The notes under the pieces: model-generated
The model's database searches: none
Told to the model about the DNA's origin: nothing
Seen by the model: only the letters and a program-made list of their open reading frames with translations
Source: Cheiracanthium punctorium
Lineage: Eukaryota; Arthropoda; Arachnida; Araneae; Cheiracanthiidae
NCBI GenBank assembly: GCA_038373885.1
Contig: JAWZYV010012241.1
Location: 604,935 to 668,934, forward strand
DNA: 64,000 bases
Direction of reading: 5' to 3'
Shown: positions 1-10,215 of the stretch, piece after piece
How positions within the stretch are numbered: the stretch's first letter is position 1
Layout of the letters: the number at the start of each line of letters is the position of its first letter
Program-made: the position numbers and the translations under genes

Positions 1-1172
1 TTAGTGGCGCCATCTTCGGATAATAAGTTCAACAAGAAACTTACGAACTTGCCTTGGGCATCCGGCCATGCCTAATGCTAAAAACTGGTGTCACTTGAAA
101 ATATAGGCGCACTCACGAAGGGGCAGGGTGCGAATTGACGTGGGGGATGCCGGGGATCGTCCCCGGCTGAAGAATGCAATATCCCTGGCTAGAGAAATAT
201 TAATGGATCCCTGCCAGGGATACTATTTATCCCCTGCTGAAGAAATATTAAACGGGTGAGTGAAGATTTTGGGATTCAGATTGGGAAGTCAAGAAGTCTA
301 AATGAAGGTGTTATGTTATCGTTTGTTACTATACTCTAAGGCGACTGCCTTAAAATTTCGTCTCTTTTCTAAGCTAAAAATCCTCAAGGGTGGCCTGCAA
401 TACAGATACATTGTATGTAGCTTGTGTATCTGTGATTCCATAGAACAAACAATCTATGACTTTTTGAATATAAGTCTGTTCCCACACGTGTCGGCGGCGA
501 CTGCATTTGTCAAGTAATATGTGAGGGAAGCATTTGCACCTTCCCTCCTTCTTTTCAAGTGTCCCCCCCTGGAGAATGTTTACTTTCAAATGTCCCCCCC
601 CCCCCTGGAGAAAATGTTCAGTTCGCACCCTGCGAAGGAGGCTATGGGGACCAAAGCCCCCCTCCCTAAAGCTGGAGATTTAGATCTGAAAAGCTTCGAA
701 AATTGTCGCAAATGGATTAAAAAGTTTTATGTTTAAAAAATTGCCTTCAAATTATTCCTTAAATATTTTTAAAAATGACGTTGATTTTTAAATAAATATT
801 TACAGTTAGTGTGACATATGCACTACAGTAATTTTTTACAATATTGTTTACAAAGAGTAATTTTTTGATTACGGTGTCACTGAAAATATCAGATAATTAT
901 TTATGACTATAACAAAGTACGTTGATAGGGGGCTTGTGTTCGACAGGACATTGGCACAGAATATTTTGACGTTATAATGGAGTTGTAACTATAATCGAAT
1001 TCAGAATATTGTTTTTCTATAAAGTATTTGTCCCACTACCCCCCTAAACTAAAATCTGGAGAAGTGACCAGACCAGTGACGCACACAACTGAGGGGTCAA
1101 GGGGTCTGGACAGGGCTAAATTTACACAGAAATCCGGTGAGCTCTGTTTTTGGGGATGGAATTTTACTTATT
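1..1172. other. Unassigned intergenic stretch
   Basis: No gene or complete transposon was recognised. The stretch is AT-rich with C-runs near 570-610. Three motifs resembling CCCTGGC/CCCCTGC followed by AGAAATATTAA lie at about 180-250 and look like a decayed short repeat. Open frames are short and uncharacteristic. Confidence 0.5.
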
Positions 1173-1465
1173 GTGCAAAACCCAGCAGAGCTGATGAATA
1201 TTGTGCTCCGTCGCCCACCCCCCACCAGTACATTAATCATTCTTCTAGGTCTGCTCCCAAGATGTGCAGATTTTGGATCTTTTACGGAGTATTAATTCTA
1301 ATTTCAGACTATTTTAGTTCATTTCACTCTTCTGTAAAATAATAAAAATATATGAAATACAATCACATGAGCAAAATCTTGTGATTATTTTTTATGTTAT
1401 TTTAATTGAATGTCCTCCTACTGGAGGGGTCGCGGGAACTTACAATCGCCACTGCGTATCAGAAC
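1173..1465 (+). repeat. Dispersed repeat family R1, copy a
   Basis: This stretch is clearly related to 50699-51106. Both begin with CAAAACCCAGC.GAG, share a central ATTTCACT...TGT.AAATAATA segment, and finish with a GTCGCGGG...ACAAT/ACAGT..CGCCACTG block. The CGCCACTG end resembles a hAT terminus, but no matching opposite end or target duplication was found. No coding capacity is seen. Confidence 0.6.
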
Positions 1466-1554
1466 AGTGGCCAGGAAAAAATTCCTTGTGGGGGAGGGAG
1501 TATGTGTAGGCTTACCAGACGTGCAGGATTAGCTCGGGATTTGAGAGTGTCCAG

Positions 1555-1720
1555 CAGGGGCGTAGCCAAGAGGAGGGGTTAGGGGGGTCATACCCCCCAT
1601 GAGGAATTTTGTGCCATACAAAATGTATATTCTTCACTCCCTTATCACACACATGTATGCATGTGAGTTGCAGTAGTCGTAACCCCCCCCCCCCATGAAA
1701 ATTTTCTGGCTACGCCACTG
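1555..1720. mobile_element. hAT MITE family A, nested copy
   Basis: The termini are CAGGGGCGTAGCCA and TGGCTACGCCACTG. The exact 8-bp duplication GTGTCCAG lies at 1547-1554 and 1721-1728. The inside carries G-runs, a GCCATACAAAATGTATATTC segment and a C-run, shared with 16176-16348, 32487-32658, 35012-35184 and 48800-48975. At 166 bp it has no coding capacity and would depend on a hAT transposase supplied elsewhere. Confidence 0.93.
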
Positions 1721-1866
1721 GTGTCCAGGGTTATTGAAATTCGAGCTATAGCGTCGTTATCCCGTTTTAAATCCACGAGGACGTCACTAAGTGTCTAATA
1801 AATAAAGTTTAATGTTCCAGTAAGGTAAGATTATTTATTTATTTTTTTAAAGTAATTTCAAAAATG

Positions 1867-2026
1867 CTGTAAAATCTCGTTATAATGAACTAAACTTTAA
1901 TGAATATTCCAAGTTAAAGAATAAAATCATTAAAACTAATTAAATCAATGAAATTTCCCTTTAACACATTTTTCAGAATTACAAGCATAATTTTCCCCTT
2001 GAAACTCGTTATACGAGATTTTACTG
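1867..2026. mobile_element. pogo/Tigger-like MITE
   Basis: Inverted ends CTGTAAAATCTCGTTATAA (left) and TTATACGAGATTTTACTG (right) resemble the CAGTAAAATCTCG termini typical of pogo/Tigger-type Tc1-mariner elements. A flanking TA duplication is not preserved, so the boundaries are approximate. It is nested inside the 1507-2110 element. Confidence 0.6.
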
Positions 2027-2405
2027 AAGTCCTGGATTGTGGTCATGTGTTGAAACCCCCAAAAATATGATTTTGTCCTGGGTTGAACTTACAAAAATAT
2101 GGTAAGCCTAGGTGTGTGTCAAGTTTTATGTTTCAGTGCTGTAGTATTTTCCAAGTACATCTACAAATAGTAATTTATCTGAAGTGCGGAGGGTCTTTAT
2201 CCGGGGCTGATTAACGCACATGCCAACTAGGCACAGGCCTAGGAACCTTAAGTATTAGGTGCCCCAAAAGTATTAAAATAGTTTAATTCTATTCTTAAAA
2301 AAATTAGCATAAAAAATAAACGACAAATAAAAAGATGCACTTTGAAGCATATGCCGCCGCGCATTTACACTCTGTATTCAGCATTCAGGAATAGAAAAAA
2401 AGCGT

Positions 2406-2582
2406 TAGGGATGGACGCGAGACGACTTTTTTGCGAGACGAGACAGAGATTTACAGCTTTTTTGCGAGACGAGACACACATTTTTAACATTACGATATAG
2501 GGATTTTTGCGAGACGAGACAAAGCTTTTAGGCTATTTTGCGAGACGCGAGACTCCTATTTTCTGTCTCGCGCCCATCCCTA
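2406..2582. mobile_element. hAT MITE family B, intact copy
   Basis: The element begins TAGGGATGGACGCGAGACG and ends CTCGCGCCCATCCCTA. Exact 8-bp duplications AAAAGCGT lie at 2398-2405 and 2583-2590. The interior is built from repeated GCGAGACGAGAC motifs separated by T-rich spacers. Related copies are 27702-27873, 45354-45482 and a decayed one near 24232-24329. It is non-coding and non-autonomous. Confidence 0.93.
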
Positions 2583-2626
2583 AAAAGCGTCATGCCCAGG
2601 TCAGTAATCTTGAAAAGGTGACAAGC

Positions 2627-3043
2627 AGTAGCGTAGCTAGGATTTTTTTTCACGCGGGGGCTGGAGGGGTGGCAGAGAATTAAACTGGAATCCAATATAA
2701 CTCATAAAGAAATGGAAGTAGCCATTTTTTTTTGGGGGGGGGGTCTTTTTGGGCCGGGAATGGGTCTTTATTTTGCCTAAAAGAGTTTGCATATGAGTAT
2801 GAATTTTTAAAATTAAATAAACAAAATAAAAAAATTCATTAATCGAATTTTTTGTTGAGTTGAAAAAACATAGGTGTGATTAGAAAAAAAATTATTAAAG
2901 TCTGGCTTATAGGTCCGTATTTTAACCTCAAATTTCTCGAGGGGAAATTTCGAATTTATCCACAAATACGTAATTTTCTCCATACTTTATGTTTACTAAT
3001 TTCGGGTTGGCTGCAGCCCATCAGCAACCCCTGGCGACGCCCC
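2627..3043. mobile_element. Probable hAT-type element with degraded flanks
   Basis: The left end CAGTAGCGTAGCTAGG and right end CTGGCGACGCCCCTG form an imperfect inverted pair resembling family A termini. Flanks do not show a recognisable 8-bp duplication, so pairing of these two ends is inferred. The interior is AT-rich and non-coding. Confidence 0.5.
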
Positions 3044-3209
3044 TGATTAAGGCAACCAATCTAAGGGTTTATGGTAAGAGGGTATGTATGAGAGTACGGA
3101 CTTGGATATAGGACGATCATCGACGTGTTCTAATAAGAGCAAAGCGAGATTCTCCGGTAAGATGATGCTGAGAGTCCTAATCATTAAGTTTATTTTATGT
3201 TGTGTTAGA

Positions 3210-3581
3210 TAGGCTTACCATATATTTTTTTAAGTACAACCCAGGACAAATGTCGTCGTAACGAAATTCAAGGGAAGATTAAACGTGCAAGTCTGAAAAA
3301 TTTGTCAAAGTGCAATTTCAAAGACTTAATCAGTTCGAATGATTTTCTTTAATAAAAATATTTTATTCATTAATCTGAAATATTCACAAAAGTTTAGTTT
3401 ATTGTAAAGAGATTTTTAAACAACTTTAAAAATAGCTTTTCACTTCTCTTCATTCAAAATTTTAAAAAACGGGAAGACAATCATAAATTCGAATTTCAAA
3501 AAACCCCGGACATTCTCAAACCCAGGACAGCACTAAAATTCCAGGACTGTCCGGACTAATCCCGGACGTCTGGTAAGCCTA
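3210..3581. mobile_element. Second copy of the TAGGCTTACCA hAT-like element
   Basis: The ends are TAGGCTTACCA and TGGTAAGCCTA. Both end regions match the 1507-2110 element in reverse orientation, including a CCCAGGACA stretch and a CTCGGGAT/ATCCCGGAC stretch. Flanks GTGTTAGA and GTCAGAGG agree at only 4 of 8 bases, so the duplication is eroded or the copy is old. It lacks the two nested insertions found in the other copy. Confidence 0.7.
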
Positions 3582-4246
3582 GTCAGAGGTCAGTGTATTT
3601 TTACCAAAACTTTTCAGGAATTTTCTGTAGCGAGAATGAGAAAGATAGTACATCTCCCCCCCCCCCCTTCATTTCTGGTAACTCTCTATGCCCAAATTTT
3701 TTTCAGATCAAACTATTGTATGCTGATCTTGTCGTCACTAGCGATATTGAGAATCTTGTCCAATACCACTTAGAAAAAAAAAGAAAAAGAAAAAAATGCA
3801 AAAAAAAAAAAAAACTTTCTGGGTTTTCGGTTTCTTTTAATATTTTTTGCAAGGATAAAAGTTGATGTCTCTATTAAAGCTGGCAGAGATAATGTCTTCG
3901 TATGGCACCTAACCTAATAAACATTCTCAAATCCGCCTTTGAACCCACCCTCCGGTTCACCAATGAATTTCGAATGGTTTTCCGATGACGCTGGGGCCGG
4001 CCCACGCGTCGTTATTTACCGGTCAAGAGCTCGCCGGGCACTTGCGAGGGAAGCCTAAGTGGTTGTCTGTTGATGGGATTAAAGATCGACGCAAATGTCT
4101 CTATTAGGTTGGGCCCGAAGAAAAGCGAGATCTTTTCCACACTTAAATGCAATACACAAGTCAGATCTCTTTTTCCTTCCTGAAAGAATGAAAGGAAGGA
4201 CTGAAGACGACTTTTGACAAAATTTAGGTTTAGGATAGCGATTAGA
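3582..4246. other. Unassigned intergenic stretch
   Basis: The stretch has a C-run at about 3655-3668, an A-rich tract at 3775-3815 and a GC-richer patch at 3980-4060. No recognisable gene, RNA or transposon end was seen. Confidence 0.45.
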
Positions 4247-4400
4247 GATGATTTTAATGATATTTATTTTTTAGAGCCCGAGGACTTTTGATTCGAGCTC
4301 GAGCGGTATTATTTAAGTCGGAGCCGGAGTCGGAAATTTCATCTAAATTATCTGTTATGCAAATTACAGACAAATATCGTAACAAACTCTTATCTGGGCA
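4247..4400 (+). repeat. Decayed fragment related to the 56614 hAT element
   Basis: It begins TAGAGATGA and continues with AGCCCGAGGACTTTTGATTC, then a ..TATTATTTAAGTC block. This matches the left part of 56614-57144, where the same order occurs. The right end and target duplication are absent, so it is a truncated relic. Confidence 0.6.
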
Positions 4401-4488
4401 AAAATTGTTTGGAACCTATAAAACTTTTCGGCTATTTTTAAACCATCAGAAAAATTAAAAATTCAATTACTTTTACTAGAGTTATTAA

Positions 4489-4990
4489 CCCTTTAACGCG
4501 CAGTGTTTCCGCTCTGGGAACACCCAACTCTGACGTTTTGACTGTTGCCAGTCACGAAGAATAGATTGGATTTCTATAAAAATAGTTGCGGGTGACAGAG
4601 CTCCATGAGAATCCTTTACTTTTTAGCACGTCATTTCCCGTAAAAAAAAATGGTCACGATTATTTTTAACAGCACTGACATCTGCTGAAAAACGGAAGAA
4701 TATGCGAGAACAGCTGGATAGATTGCCCAATGCTGAAAAAAGGGCAGCCGTTGCCATCGCTCGACTTAACTACCAGCAAGATGGCGGACGATCGAAACGT
4801 TCATCGCGTGCCACAGATCTAGAGACCCCTTTTTGGTGACAGCTACAGCCAGCTGTCGTCAAAAAAGGGTCTCTAGATCTGTGGCACGCGATGAACGTTT
4901 CTATCGTCTGCCCTCTTGCTGGTAGTTAAGTGGAGCGATGGCAACGGCTGCCCTTTTTTCAGCATTGGGAAAGGGTTGCGCCTCAAAGGG
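4489..4990 (+). mobile_element. piggyBac-type palindrome MITE, copy 1
   Basis: TTAA lies at 4485-4488 and 4991-4994. The left end is CCCTTTAACGCGCAGTG and the right end is GCGCCTCAAAGGG, an imperfect inverted pair. CCC-type ends at TTAA are the hallmark of piggyBac elements. About half the element is a long palindrome (near 4740-4965, centre near 4850). Its arms read GGGCAGCCGTTGCCATCGCT, through CAGATCTAGAGACCC, and back. Short frames are shadows of the palindrome, and no transposase is encoded. Confidence 0.88.
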
Positions 4991-4994
4991 TTAA

Positions 4995-6049
4995 TCAGAT
5001 GAAGCATCCCAACTAAATAATAATAATAATAATAATACGGCTGATAACGTTCTATATAAAATTGGTTTATTCTAAATTTCATTGTTACAGGAGTTCATAT
5101 GAATGTTTTAAAACAACAGCTTTTTTATTAATTGTTTTACATTTTCGGGAGGGACCTGGGGCCCCTCGGCATACCCCTTAAATACGCCACTGCCAGAAAT
5201 AAATTAGAAGGCCCTCCTAAATGCCAGGGAAAATAAGGGGACATTTTTTTAACCATAAAAATGGAAATCCAGCCAAAGAATGCGAAAGTCGAAAGGCACG
5301 CCTATAATACTTACCTGTTTAAGCTTCGGCAACTATCTGATAGGACAACGAAACAGAGCGAATGGTCTTACTGAATTCAACCTTAAATCGATTCTGAGTG
5401 TTACAGACGTACGCAAATAGTTTTATGATAAAACTAGGGTATTTTTCTTCCGTAAAGATTATTTTAAGCTTCTATGATCATCATGCAAACATTTTTTTTA
5501 AGTATTAAATACAGGGCACACACTCGTTTTAACATGGTAACAAATGCAGTTGTGATACTTTTGTGTATATTTCGTCTTTGGCACGAACACACGATCCTTT
5601 ATGTAACCGCATTAAAAAAAAGTTTTTTTTAATCGCCTGGCATTAGGTCCGGAGAGCGAAGTGGCCATGGAAGAAGGCGCTTGTCGTCGGCAGAACCTCG
5701 TCCAATCCAACGACGAGGAAGCCCTTTATTTGTTAAACAAAACCTTCAATGTTTCTTTCTTGGAGAAGACTTTGCTTCAGAAAGAAACATTGCAAGTTTT
5801 GTCTTTCTTGGAGAACAAACTATAACTGCTCTCCCCCCAACCCCCACCCTCGACAAAATTGCATTAATCCGTCGCTGTCACGTCACGAAAGGTTCAGATA
5901 TTGGACTTTCGTGAAATAAAACTTGTAATATTTCTTTCTCCAATAAAGTCAACTTTGTTGCCGTATTGGTAATATATATATATATTTTTTTTTATAAGCC
6001 TTCCAAACCCGACACGCCCTGTAAAAAATAACTGATTGAAAACTGATAG
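4995..6049. other. Unassigned stretch with simple repeats
   Basis: It holds an (AAT)n run at about 5018-5036 and a possible transposon end ACGCCACTG near 5191. A local hairpin at about 5740-5800 pairs CAATGTTTCTTTCT with AGAAAGAAACATTG. A TA microsatellite lies near 5971-5983. No gene was recognised. Confidence 0.45.
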
Positions 6050-6246
6050 TTGTTGTTCCCAGACAGCACATAAGGTTAAATCAAGCTTGAGATTTGGCTT
6101 GGCAATGCAAGGTTGGCTTAAGCTGGATTTTGACTTGCAAAGTGCGGTGATGGCGCCATCTGTGAAAGAGAATGGACATTAATTGTCTAGCCAATTTGTT
6201 GAAAGTTCGTAAAAGATGTGTTTTAACGAGGATGGGTTTTTTATTA

Positions 6247-6718
6247 CCAGTGCCATATTACCGGCAGGGCAAACGGGGCAACTGCCCAGGGCCTACAGAT
6301 TTTAGGGCCCAAAAATCTTACATCTTACACTTTTGTAATTTTAAAATAAAATTACAAAGGATAAAAAAAATTCAGAAGTTAAATAATTTTTTAAATATAA
6401 AGTATGAACAATGAAAATAATTCAAATTTACATTTGTATAAATTAATTCAAACTTATTTTTAATTCTTCGAAATGCTCTATATCGATATAGCATACCAAT
6501 ATATGTAGGAAAATAACTAACCACATTTGTAAAGAGAATTTTTAGCGTTAAAAAATAGCAAAATTTTTCAATTATTTGTTATTATAAGAAATATTTACAA
6601 AAATGACTAAAGTGTTTGTATTCCATACATGTTATGTTAGCAACTGTGATATAGCATTTCGAAGTAACGTTTAACTACCTGTTTCTTTGATTTCAGATTA
6701 CTTAACACAAAATTTGTG
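6247..6718 (+). repeat. Repeat family M, copy a (nested)
   Basis: It starts ACCAGTGCCATATTACCGGC, then GCAACTGCCCAGGGCC, and ends near GATTTCAGATTACTTAAC. The whole stretch matches 32927-33414 in reverse orientation, including internal GCTATATCGA and ATAGCATTTCGAAGTAACGT segments. Termini are not certain. It interrupts the 6058-7483 element. Confidence 0.65.
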
Positions 6719-7053
6719 TTAAGTAAGTAAACCCATTCTATATTTCCAAATATGGAAATTCTTCAAAATAAAATACAATTATACTACGAAATTGATTTCA
6801 AATTCAGTCGTTTGTCTCGATTTTGGCCAGCGGCAGTATTGCTCATGAGTGTTGCAAAAGTTTTAAAACATGTGTTGCTCTTAAGTTTATATTATGTTTA
6901 TTTCCCTATTAGTAGAGTCTCCAAATCACACATAAAATTATTTTAATTTTGATGCATCCCATGGAAAAAAAAAAACAAATAACATATCGCCCACTTATCA
7001 ATCTGGCCAGAAAACCGCTTAATTCACTTCAAACTTTAGTCATAGCTGCACAA

Positions 7054-7125
7054 GGCTCTGGTGGCTGAATGGATAACGCGCTCGGCTACGAATCGAAAGG
7101 TCCCGGGTTCTATTCTAGCCACGGA
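7054..7125 (+). pseudogene. tRNA-like pseudogene or SINE head
   Basis: The internal A box TGGCTGAATGG (7062-7072) and B-box-like GGTTCTATTC (7106-7115) sit at tRNA-like spacing. An anticodon-arm-like segment with loop CTACGAA (ACG at 7088-7090, arginine type) lies between them. The acceptor ends do not pair, and the T loop has TTCTA where TTCRA is expected. I read it as a tRNA-derived relic, not a working tRNA. It shares TGGC.GAATGGATAA with the SINE family at 40530. Confidence 0.6.
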
Positions 7126-7255
7126 CACTCGATGGAAACAGATTAAAATAACTTAAAATTACAGCATAGAGGGGGGAAAATGCGCGGAAAAATAAAGTAT
7201 GTGGGGCGCATTCGCTAGCGGGCGCCCCGTGTATTTAGAAAAACTTTTTTTGGAA

Positions 7256-7345
7256 AATTTTTTAAGCTTGTAATTAAGCTTGAAATGTCAAGCTTGATTC
7301 AAACTTGAAATGTCAAGCTTGATTCAAACTTGAAATGTCAAGCTT
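7256..7345 (+). repeat. Tandem repeat, about 28 bp units
   Basis: Three consecutive units each contain AACTTGAAATGTCAAGCTTG or a close variant. It lies inside the right arm of the 6058-7483 TIR element, whose remaining arm also repeats AAGCTTGA motifs. Confidence 0.7.
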
Positions 7346-7483
7346 AATGCAAGCTGGGCAAGTGTAAACTAGAACACTTGATTCAAGCTTGCACCAAGCT
7401 TACACGACTGGAATTTTCAAGCTTAATTCAAGCTTATTGACTTGATAAATCAAGCTTGCTGCAAGTTTGCTGTGCTGTCTGGG

Positions 7484-7907
7484 TTGTTGTGATGTGTTGA
7501 GGCAAACCAAGCTACGCAAGGGCTATCTGATCTGCCTGAGGGTAGTGTGGAAGGTAAGAGAGGATGGTTTTTCGATGATTGTTATCTAACACCCTACTGG
7601 GGACCTTATCCCACCTTAGGGGATAAGTAGGGAGCAACCGCGCAGTGCAGCATTAAAGTCAAACTTTATTCTGTGAATCCCCTTAAAAATATTTCAGAAT
7701 CATCGGCAAATCTCCAAGCATTCCACAATAGATTCCTTCAACAAATACTTTTTTTAAAAAAATCTTAAATCTATTTTGTCTACATGACTGTAGATAAAAA
7801 TTGAAAACCTGTATTTTCTGCAGGCTTTTAAAGTATCCGTTTTTAGATGGATGAACCGTAGTTTTACAAAGATTGGTTTAGACTTCCCTGCATATTACCA
7901 CCATACC
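7484..7907. other. Unassigned intergenic stretch
   Basis: No gene, RNA or transposon terminus was recognised between the TIR element and the next piggyBac MITE. Confidence 0.45.
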
Positions 7908-7911
7908 TTAA

Positions 7912-8062
7912 CCCTTTAACGCGCAGTGTTCCCGCTCTGGGAACACCAAACTCTGACGCTTTAACTGTTGTCAGTCACGAAGAATAGATTGGATTTCTAT
8001 AAAAATAGTTGCGGGTGACAGAGCTCCAGGAGAATCCTTTACTTTTTAGAACGTCCTTTCCC

Positions 8063-8095
<33 letters not shown>

Positions 8096-8330
8096 TCACG
8101 ATTCTTTTTAACAGCACTGACATTTGCTGAAAAATGGAAGAATACGAGAACAGCCGGATAGGTGGCCCAGTGCTGAAAAAAGGGCAGCCGTTACCATCGC
8201 TCAACTTAAATACCAGCAAGATGGCGGACGATCGAAAATTTCATCGCGTGCCACAGATCTGGAGACCCTTTTTTGACGACAGCTGGCTGTGCATTTCTTC
8301 AGCATTGGGAAAGGGTTGCGCCTCAAAGGG
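7912..8330 (+). mobile_element. piggyBac-type palindrome MITE, copy 2 (one arm deleted)
   Basis: TTAA lies at 7908-7911 and 8331-8334. The ends are CCCTTTAACGCGCAGTG and GCGCCTCAAAGGG. The left palindrome arm is present up to GACAGCTGGCTGTG. The right arm is missing and the sequence jumps straight to TTCTTCAGCATTGGG. A run of about 30 A bases near 8063-8091 has expanded a short A tract seen in the other copies. Confidence 0.88.
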
Positions 8331-8334
8331 TTAA

Positions 8335-8821
8335 AGAATTGGATTGCACTAGAGACTCCAAAAATTGAGAATATTCCCTTACGAGTTATACTGTGAGCTA
8401 TTACAAACAACGAATCTATAAGAGTTACGAAACACTCCGGGAAAAAATGCCAACATATACGGAATTTTGCAATGTTTCCCTAAGCAGGTATAGCTCCTTC
8501 AGTCCACTTTTGTGTTTATGAATTTTTTCAGTACTTCATGATACATGCAGCTTCCGTGAAGGAGTGTTATAATATAATATTTGTAAATATTTGTAGTTTT
8601 CTTTGAACATAAGTAAAAAAAGTGAGCTATGATTGCACAATGCATATGACAAATACACTTATTGGAGTACTGCTACCATGTATTTGAAAATAAACTATCT
8701 CCGAATTAAGTTAAAGATAGTCTGGTATTGCCATCTGTTATGTAAAATGAGATATAAAAATCCGTGAATGACAATTGAAATGCTCTCTATAAAATGCTCT
8801 ATGAATAAATAAATAAAAGAC
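8335..8821. other. Unassigned stretch with part of a dispersed repeat
   Basis: About 8436-8540 resembles 39815-39900: both share an ACATA.ACGGAATTT.GCAAT segment, a TTTCC..A.CAGGT segment and a TTTTGT.TTTAT.AATTTTTTC segment. The rest is unassigned. Confidence 0.45.
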
Positions 8822-9063
8822 TTTGTGGAAAAAAAGCACACATAAAATGTTACTTATAAGCTGTTACGATCGTTTCGACCAAAAAATTCTTTCGGTCAGA
8901 CAAGCCCTTCGACTCACTGAGCTAAGGGAACTCAGCTCAGGAGGAGTTTTCTCAGCTCAGAGAGTGGAAGGGCTTGTCTGATGAAGACCGAAAGAACTTT
9001 TTGTTCGAAACGATCGTAACATCTTATAAGTAACATTTTATGTGTGCTTTTTTCACAAAGTTT
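8822..9063. repeat. Large inverted repeat (about 80 bp outer arms) with a hammerhead-like core
   Basis: The outer arms are TTACTTATAAGC..GTTACGATCG (left) and its inverted counterpart (right). The inner arms are GACAAGCCCTTC and GAAGGGCTTGTC. The right arm contains CTGATGA (8978-8984), a short GAAC/GTTC hairpin, GAAAC (9007-9011), and a minimal ACG-AT-CGT helix followed by A (9010-9018). This is the order of a hammerhead ribozyme core. The left arm lacks six bases of CTGATGAAG, so its core is broken. Catalysis is not established. Confidence 0.65.
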
Positions 9064-9870
9064 TTATTTATTTTATCATTTAGCAAAAGTATTTTGAGTG
9101 TTTTTTTCGTAGAGGGTGAAAGCTTAGCCCGTGATTTTGACGACAGCAAGAAGGAATGGGTTATAGTTGTGAGGGCAAAACTAGTTAAAAATCCCAATTA
9201 TGCTGTTAATGGCACCATGCAGATGCAAATTCTCGGTGGCAGGGGGTTTGTATTTTTTGGATGAGAGCGATATGACAGATCACCTTCGAGTGCCACAAAA
9301 GCAAGAGATTTTTCGTCTGCGCGATGCTCCTGTCTATCACGCGGGCGAACTTCCAACCACAACACTCGGAACAAGCGCGCGTTTTTCCTTGTGCCCATCC
9401 TACGACAAGACAAGCCCACGCATACGCCATCTTGTGTCTCACTCATTGGAATAATAAGGAAGGTGTCGTAGTTTGGCACGTTCATCAATGGTGACAAAAG
9501 AGTTCAATGGATTTTTTTTTTTTAAACCGGATATCCGTAGTGAATCAGAACTGGTGGTTAAAACCTTTAGGAAAAGTAAGTCTAGAATTGAAAATCACTC
9601 GGTAGAAATCTATTTAGCGAATAAAATAATATTCTCTAATCAAGGAGAATTCATTAAATTATTCTAAAACTACTATTATAGCGAATAATTTCTCTTTAAT
9701 GATTTTACCTGTGAACAAAATTAATATATATCTATTTCGCCATCGTTTAAATAGCAGTTTATTAAATGATTAACAGTTTTATTTATTTTTTAATGATTTT
9801 TCTGTAAATGTCATCAACTAAAATGCTAAAAATCGGTTATTCTGCAGATTATCTAGGTAAAAAGCAGACG
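9064..9870. other. Unassigned stretch with overlapping short frames
   Basis: Short overlapping frames occur on both strands at 9198-9497. None has a recognisable domain, start context or family signature. From about 9600 onward the sequence is very AT-rich. Confidence 0.45.
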
Positions 9871-9878
9871 AACTATGT

Positions 9879-10215
9879 CAACGGTTCCCAACCGGTGGGG
9901 CGCGCCCCCCTTGGGGGCGCAAAGCGTTTACAAGGGCGGCGCGAGAAAAACAGAAAAAGTGCAAGTGATAATGCCTGTTTTAAAAAATCATCTTATTCAT
10001 TCTTATTTTTACTTTAAGACATATCTAATTTCGCTTAAATATTTATTCAAACTTGACCAATATTTTGAAGAAAAGGAGACTAAATAAATGTTCATTCTTG
10101 AAAAAAAAAACCTTTATGTAAGCTGAGAGGAATGTGAGAGGGGGTCGGGGGGGGGGCGCCATCGCAAGTTATCCTTTGTTGGGGAGGCACAGTGTTAAAA
10201 GTTTGGGAATCGCTG
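9879..10215. mobile_element. hAT-type non-autonomous element with CAACGGTTCCCAA ends
   Basis: The left end CAACGGTTCCCAACC and right end GTTTGGGAATCGCTG are an imperfect inverted pair of the CAGNGGTTCCCAA type found in many hAT families. Flanks AACTATGT (9871-9878) and AACTAGGG (10216-10223) match at 6 of 8. GGGGGCGC blocks occur near both ends. There is no transposase frame; short frames are chance. Confidence 0.75.

Larger units (their letters stand above)
1507..2110. mobile_element. Non-autonomous hAT-like element with TAGGCTTACCA ends, carrying two nested elements
   Basis: The ends are perfect inverted copies, TAGGCTTACCA at 1507 and TGGTAAGCCTA ending at 2110. Flanks AGTATGTG and GGTGTGTG agree at 6 of 8 bases, as expected for an old hAT target duplication. 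A second, reverse-oriented copy without the nested insertions lies at 3210-3581. A hAT MITE (1555-1720) and a pogo-like inverted repeat (1867-2026) sit inside it. No transposase frame is present. Confidence 0.75.
6058..7483. mobile_element. 1.4 kb TIR element with CCCAGACAGCACA ends
   Basis: Perfect 13-bp inverted ends CCCAGACAGCACA and TGTGCTGTCTGGG are flanked by TTGTTGTT and TTGTTGTG (7 of 8 match). The 8-bp duplication favours a hAT-like superfamily, although the repeated TTG makes the length of the duplication uncertain. The right part has about 28-bp tandem units (TCAAGCTTGATTCAAACTTG type) at 7256-7345. The left part holds an inserted repeat (6247-6718) and the middle a tRNA-like segment (7054-7125). 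No transposase frame is present. Confidence 0.7.

Noticed and set aside
7054..7125. Functional arginine tRNA
   Set aside because: Acceptor stem ends do not pair and the B-box/T-loop deviates. Lies within a transposon-like element, so called a pseudogene or SINE head.
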